A DNA stretch of 7,760 nt from Ignavibacteriaceae bacterium (GTDB taxonomy: Bacteria; Bacteroidota; Ignavibacteria; Ignavibacteriales; Ignavibacteriaceae): contig JALONF010000082.1 in NCBI GenBank assembly GCA_025455085.1, positions 1 to 7,760 of the forward strand. The letters run 5' to 3'. Of this stretch, positions 4,526 to 7,760 are shown piece after piece. The notes beneath the pieces were generated by a model. The model searched no databases and was not told the DNA's origin. It worked only from the letters and a program-made list of their open reading frames with translations. Positions within the stretch are counted from its first letter, which is position 1; the number at the start of each line of letters is the position of its first letter. Position numbers and translations under genes: made by a program.

Positions 4526-7519
4526 ATGAGTCATCCAGTAATAATTAAATATCTGATTCTCATTTCCTTCATTGGCCTCCTCACTAGTCCAATTGCATTT
4601 AGTCAAAGTATAGCTGAAGAATTTAATGAAGGAATGGATGCTTATAATAAGCAACTCTTTGCCGATGCCCATAAAATCTTTGAAGATATTATAAAGGATT
4701 ATGGTGTTGAAAATGAGCTTTATGCGTCAGCTAGATTTTATTCGTCTAACTCACTATTAAAGATGGGAAAGAAAGATGAGGCGGCAACAGGTTTTGAATT
4801 TATTGCTAGCAATGTTGTCTGGTCAAAGTTCAGAGAAGAATCTTTATTCACTCTCGGATTAATTTATTTTGATATAGAAAGATATGCACTTTGCAGAAAA
4901 AATCATTTGATGCTTATATATCAATACCCCGGAAGTGATTATGTCGGCTCATCGATGTACTGGATTGGAGAATCTTATGCAGCAGAAGGAAAACTTGATG
5001 AAGCAATAGATTTTTTAACACAGGCAATTGAGGACAAATCAAGTAACAGGTTTCGTGATCACTCGCTCTATGCGTTGGCCAGTGTTTATGAAAAAATGAA
5101 AGACTATCAGAACGCAGTTAAATATTATGATCAACTTTTAACCTATCACTCAAGCAGTCCGCTTGCACTACAGGCACAGGTAAGAATAGGTGTCTGTTAT
5201 TTCTATTTGAAGGATTACTATAATTCAATCCTCGAATTAAAAAATCCTGCGTTGCAGGATCTCCCTAAAGAGAATCTTGCGGAGGCATTGTACTTATTGG
5301 CTAACGCACATTACAGAGTTGAAGAGTATGCTGAAGCTGCAACTACTTACTCAGAAATAATTGATAACTTCCCTCGCACTCCAGTCCATAGAGATGCACA
5401 GTATGGTTTAGCATGGTCTTACTTTCAGCAATCAAAGTATAATGAAGCATATACAGTATTCAATAATCTCTCCCAAGGTGACGATAGCACAGCTATAAAG
5501 TCATTCATCTGGAAAGGCGAATCAAAAAGATATTCAGGGAACACTAATGAAGCATTAATTATTTTTCAAGATTTTCTGAAGCGATATCCAGATCATCCAT
5601 CAGCATCACTGGTAGAAAGTCTTATTGGTTTGATATACTTTGATCAAAACAAATTCGAGCTCTCATCACAGTACTTGGCCAATGCTACTTCATCAGATGA
5701 TCCTGTTACGCGTGCAAAAGCATTCACAATGATTGGCGAAATTGAACTCAGAAATAAAAATTATGTAAAGGCTCGAGGTAACTTTGAACCAGCTATCAGA
5801 ATTACGGAAGCTGAAAATGAGGTGCACCAGAGGGCGCTGCTTGGTATGGGTGTATCACTCTACCATCTTGGTGATTACGAGCAAGCTACGGATTATTTCA
5901 GGAATGCCGAATCAATCAATCCATCATTCGAACCGGATAAAATAAATTTTTATATGGCTGAAAGCTACTTTAGTTTGGGTAAATATCAGGAGGCTTTATC
6001 CCGGTACAATTCGATTAAAAGCAATGAAGCTGAATATGTTCAACAGTTAACATATTCAAAAGGATATTGTCATTTTAATCTTGGCAGCTATTCCAATGCT
6101 GCTTACCAGTTTGCTGAATTTATAGATCGTTATCCGAATGATTTTAGAATTACTGATGCAAAATTGCGATTAGCAGATAGCTATTATGGTGCAAGAAATT
6201 TTGCTGCTGCAAGTAGAATATTTAAGCAGCTATTCCAGTCAGGAAAATATTCTTCCGACGATCCATATGCGTATTACCAGTATGCACAGGCATTATATAA
6301 GTCAGGTGAGACGAACGCTGCAATAACTGAATTTCGTAATCTTCAGCAAAAATTTCCTGATTCCAAATATGCGGAGAGCTCATTGTTTACGGTTGGTTTC
6401 ATCAAATTCCAGGAAGGAGAATTTGAGGATGCTATCACCGATTTCAGATATGTACTTCAGATATATAAAAACTCTGCTCTTACACCCGTGGTTTTCTATT
6501 CAATCGGTGATGCATATTTTAATCTCGGCATGTATGATTCGGCAATAGTGAACTATCGAAATGTTTTAACTAAATATCCCTCTTCTGAATATGTATTTGA
6601 TGCAATAAATGGAATGCAGTACAGTTATGTAGCGATGGGTAAATCCGATGAAGCAATAAACCTTATTGACAGATACACAAGCCAAAACCCAAATTTAAAA
6701 TTTTCCGATTTGATCTTCTTCAAAAAAGGAGAAATATATTACAGTCAGCGTGATTACCAGAATGCCAAAACCAGTTACCAGGAGTTTCTTGTTAAATATC
6801 CTCGAAGCTCATTAGTGCCTGAAGCATATTTCTGGTTAGGAAAAAGCTCGCAAAACTTGAAGCAGGATGATGAAGCAATTTTCTATTTTACTAAAGTATT
6901 TGAAAGTTACCCCGGTTCTGAATCTGCTGCCGTCTCTGTAATCGAACTGGGCAAAATGTATGAAGCCAATGGAAACTATCAGGCATCGATTGAAGTTTTA
7001 GAGCAAGCTTCAACCAAATTGAAGGATTCGCCAAGACTGCCAGAAGTTTTGTTTATTAAAGGCACAGCATACGTTAAAATGGATAATATCCAGAAAGCAT
7101 ATGGAACTTTTGAAGAGTTAGCAATGTATCACCGCGAAACAATATTTGCTGACCAGGCCAAGTTTGAAATGGGTCTAATTGATATGGCAGCAGGCAGGTA
7201 CGATGCAGCTAACAAAAACTTTTTGGATGTTGCAGAAAAAAGAACAGATGATTTGGGTGCCAGATCTCAGTACTATTACGGTTTGTCGTTATTTGACCAG
7301 GCAAAATATTCAGAATCTATTTCTGCGTTAGTTAGAGTGAGAACTGTTTACTCACAGTATGAACCCTGGCTTTCACGATCTTATCTTCTGCTTGGAGATT
7401 GCTATGTTAAGCTGAACGATAAAAGACAGGCAGAAGAGATGTATAGAGTTGTAGTTACGAAGCACAAAGGTAATGAACTTGGAGAAGAAGCCAGACAAAA
7501 AATAAGTAAGCTCAAATGA
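4526..7519 (+). CDS. Giant exported TPR protein (about 26 repeats, YbgF/BamD-type)
   Basis: A 997-residue protein with a signal peptide (about 1-27, ending AFSQ) followed by TPR units over its whole length, at about 30-59 and on to 948-981, with pitch near 36-38 residues. Many units have the extended helix-loop of the TolA-binding YbgF/CpoB and BamD type, in which the unit ends [RK][YF]P-x-S and the next begins with A-x-Y-x-[IL]-G. Examples are RYPDHPSASL (353-362), KFPDSKYAESSLFTVG (609-624), KYPSSEYVFDA (683-693) and KYPRSSLVPEAYFWLG (757-772). No other domain is present, so it is a long solenoid scaffold in the periplasm or on the outer membrane. An in-frame stop at 4520-4522 makes this ATG the earliest possible start, and there is no evident Shine-Dalgarno sequence. 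It overlaps the next gene, implying coupled translation and a shared function. Its exact role is not known from sequence. Confidence 0.9.
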   Translation: MSHPVIIKYLILISFIGLLTSPIAFSQSIAEEFNEGMDAYNKQLFADAHKIFEDIIKDYGVENELYASARFYSSNSLLKMGKKDEAATGFEFIASNVVWSKFREESLFTLGLIYFDIERYALCRKNHLMLIYQYPGSDYVGSSMYWIGESYAAEGKLDEAIDFLTQAIEDKSSNRFRDHSLYALASVYEKMKDYQNAVKYYDQLLTYHSSSPLALQAQVRIGVCYFYLKDYYNSILELKNPALQDLPKENLAEALYLLANAHYRVEEYAEAATTYSEIIDNFPRTPVHRDAQYGLAWSYFQQSKYNEAYTVFNNLSQGDDSTAIKSFIWKGESKRYSGNTNEALIIFQDFLKRYPDHPSASLVESLIGLIYFDQNKFELSSQYLANATSSDDPVTRAKAFTMIGEIELRNKNYVKARGNFEPAIRITEAENEVHQRALLGMGVSLYHLGDYEQATDYFRNAESINPSFEPDKINFYMAESYFSLGKYQEALSRYNSIKSNEAEYVQQLTYSKGYCHFNLGSYSNAAYQFAEFIDRYPNDFRITDAKLRLADSYYGARNFAAASRIFKQLFQSGKYSSDDPYAYYQYAQALYKSGETNAAITEFRNLQQKFPDSKYAESSLFTVGFIKFQEGEFEDAITDFRYVLQIYKNSALTPVVFYSIGDAYFNLGMYDSAIVNYRNVLTKYPSSEYVFDAINGMQYSYVAMGKSDEAINLIDRYTSQNPNLKFSDLIFFKKGEIYYSQRDYQNAKTSYQEFLVKYPRSSLVPEAYFWLGKSSQNLKQDDEAIFYFTKVFESYPGSESAAVSVIELGKMYEANGNYQASIEVLEQASTKLKDSPRLPEVLFIKGTAYVKMDNIQKAYGTFEELAMYHRETIFADQAKFEMGLIDMAAGRYDAANKNFLDVAEKRTDDLGARSQYYYGLSLFDQAKYSESISALVRVRTVYSQYEPWLSRSYLLLGDCYVKLNDKRQAEEMYRVVVTKHKGNELGEEARQKISKLK

Positions 7520-7760
7520 TGAAATATTTTTTAACAATATTGCTTTTATCTACTGCCGTGATTTATTCTCAGGGAACTAATCCTAATGTTGAGTTACCAG
7601 ACTTCGTGATTTTTGGCAAGGATATTATTTCAGTTAGAAAAGTTGACAAACTTAAACCTGATTATATTTCAACTGTGTCTGATGAATTTTTAAAGCCAGC
7701 ATACAAACCAGATTATCTTGATCTGGCTGATATTTCAAATCCGGTTGAAGCCGAACTATC
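7516..7760 (+). CDS. Exported protein of unknown function, N-terminal fragment (runs off window)
   Basis: An open frame begins at ATGATG (7516-7521) and continues to the window edge. The first ATG gives the common 4-nt ATGA overlap with the preceding stop, while the second (7519) gives a 1-nt overlap; both are in the same frame. Residues 2-19 form a signal peptide (KYFLTILLLSTAVIYSQ), and the mature part starts GTNPNVELPDFVIFGKDI, then a Lys/Asp/Pro-rich stretch with KPAYKPDYLDLAD. No Shine-Dalgarno sequence is evident, so translation is probably coupled to the TPR gene. The PDFVI-x-G stretch near the mature N-terminus resembles periplasmic N-terminal segments of some outer-membrane proteins, so a barrel partner of the TPR scaffold is possible. 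I do not recognise the family from 80 residues. Confidence 0.82.
   Translation, partial: MMKYFLTILLLSTAVIYSQGTNPNVELPDFVIFGKDIISVRKVDKLKPDYISTVSDEFLKPAYKPDYLDLADISNPVEAEL

Noticed and set aside
4526..7519. DNA-level tandem repeat underlying the TPR array
   Set aside because: The repeats are recognisable only at protein level. I see no long identical DNA copies, so this is an old, diverged array and not a DNA repeat element.
1..7760. CRISPR arrays, insertion sequences, attachment sites or a phage remnant beside the tRNA
   Set aside because: No regularly spaced direct repeats, transposase or integrase frames were seen, and the 3' end of the tRNA is not duplicated in this window.

Overview
The window looks like chromosome from an AT-rich, Gram-negative bacterium of the Bacteroidota/Chlorobiota/Ignavibacteriota kind. 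I infer this from composition, from several predicted exported proteins whose signal peptides end in an Ala/Ser-Gln junction (FAQ, LAQ, SAQ, FSQ, YSQ), and from the abundance of TPR proteins, an outer-membrane barrel and an ECF sigma cassette. No marker in the window fixes the genus.

Layout. (1) 1-136, minus: the N-terminal end of an exported c-type cytochrome with a CxxCH haem motif, much richer in GC than the rest of the window. (2) 294-752, minus: a small exported Spy/CpxP-like (LTxxQ) protein with its own terminator at about 240-268. (3) 890-2524, plus: an operon of ECF sigma factor, single-pass anti-sigma-like membrane protein and a second exported Spy/CpxP-like protein. (4) 2616-2700: tRNA-Leu(GAG). 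(5) 2739-3503, plus: a 254-residue exported TPR protein ending at a strong terminator. (6) 3624-4259, minus: a predicted outer-membrane beta-barrel protein. (7) 4526-7519, plus: a 997-residue exported protein made almost wholly of about 26 TPR units. Its stop overlaps the start of another exported protein that runs off the window at 7760.

The most notable finding is the 137-bp gap between the divergent Spy-like gene and the sigma operon. It carries two copies of one bipartite element, ATTAAACC - 16 nt - TGTCTAAA, one on each strand and each pointing at its own gene. The two -35-like halves form a near-perfect palindrome centred on ATGCAT. Both the parts (AAC in the -35, TCTAA in the -10, 16-nt spacer) and the placement fit a back-to-back pair of promoters read by the neighbouring ECF sigma factor.

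Taken together, 294-2524 reads as a self-contained envelope-stress or metal-stress circuit. In the inferred model, an exported Spy-like protein (2042-2524) and the periplasmic domain of the anti-sigma factor sense a signal, the sigma factor is released, and it drives both its own operon and a second Spy-like effector (294-752). The arrangement resembles known sigma/anti-sigma/periplasmic-sensor cassettes such as CnrH/CnrY/CnrX, but the anti-sigma protein has no Cys or His and the sensor has only one His, so the signal is unknown. The remaining genes are envelope proteins with no visible link to this circuit.
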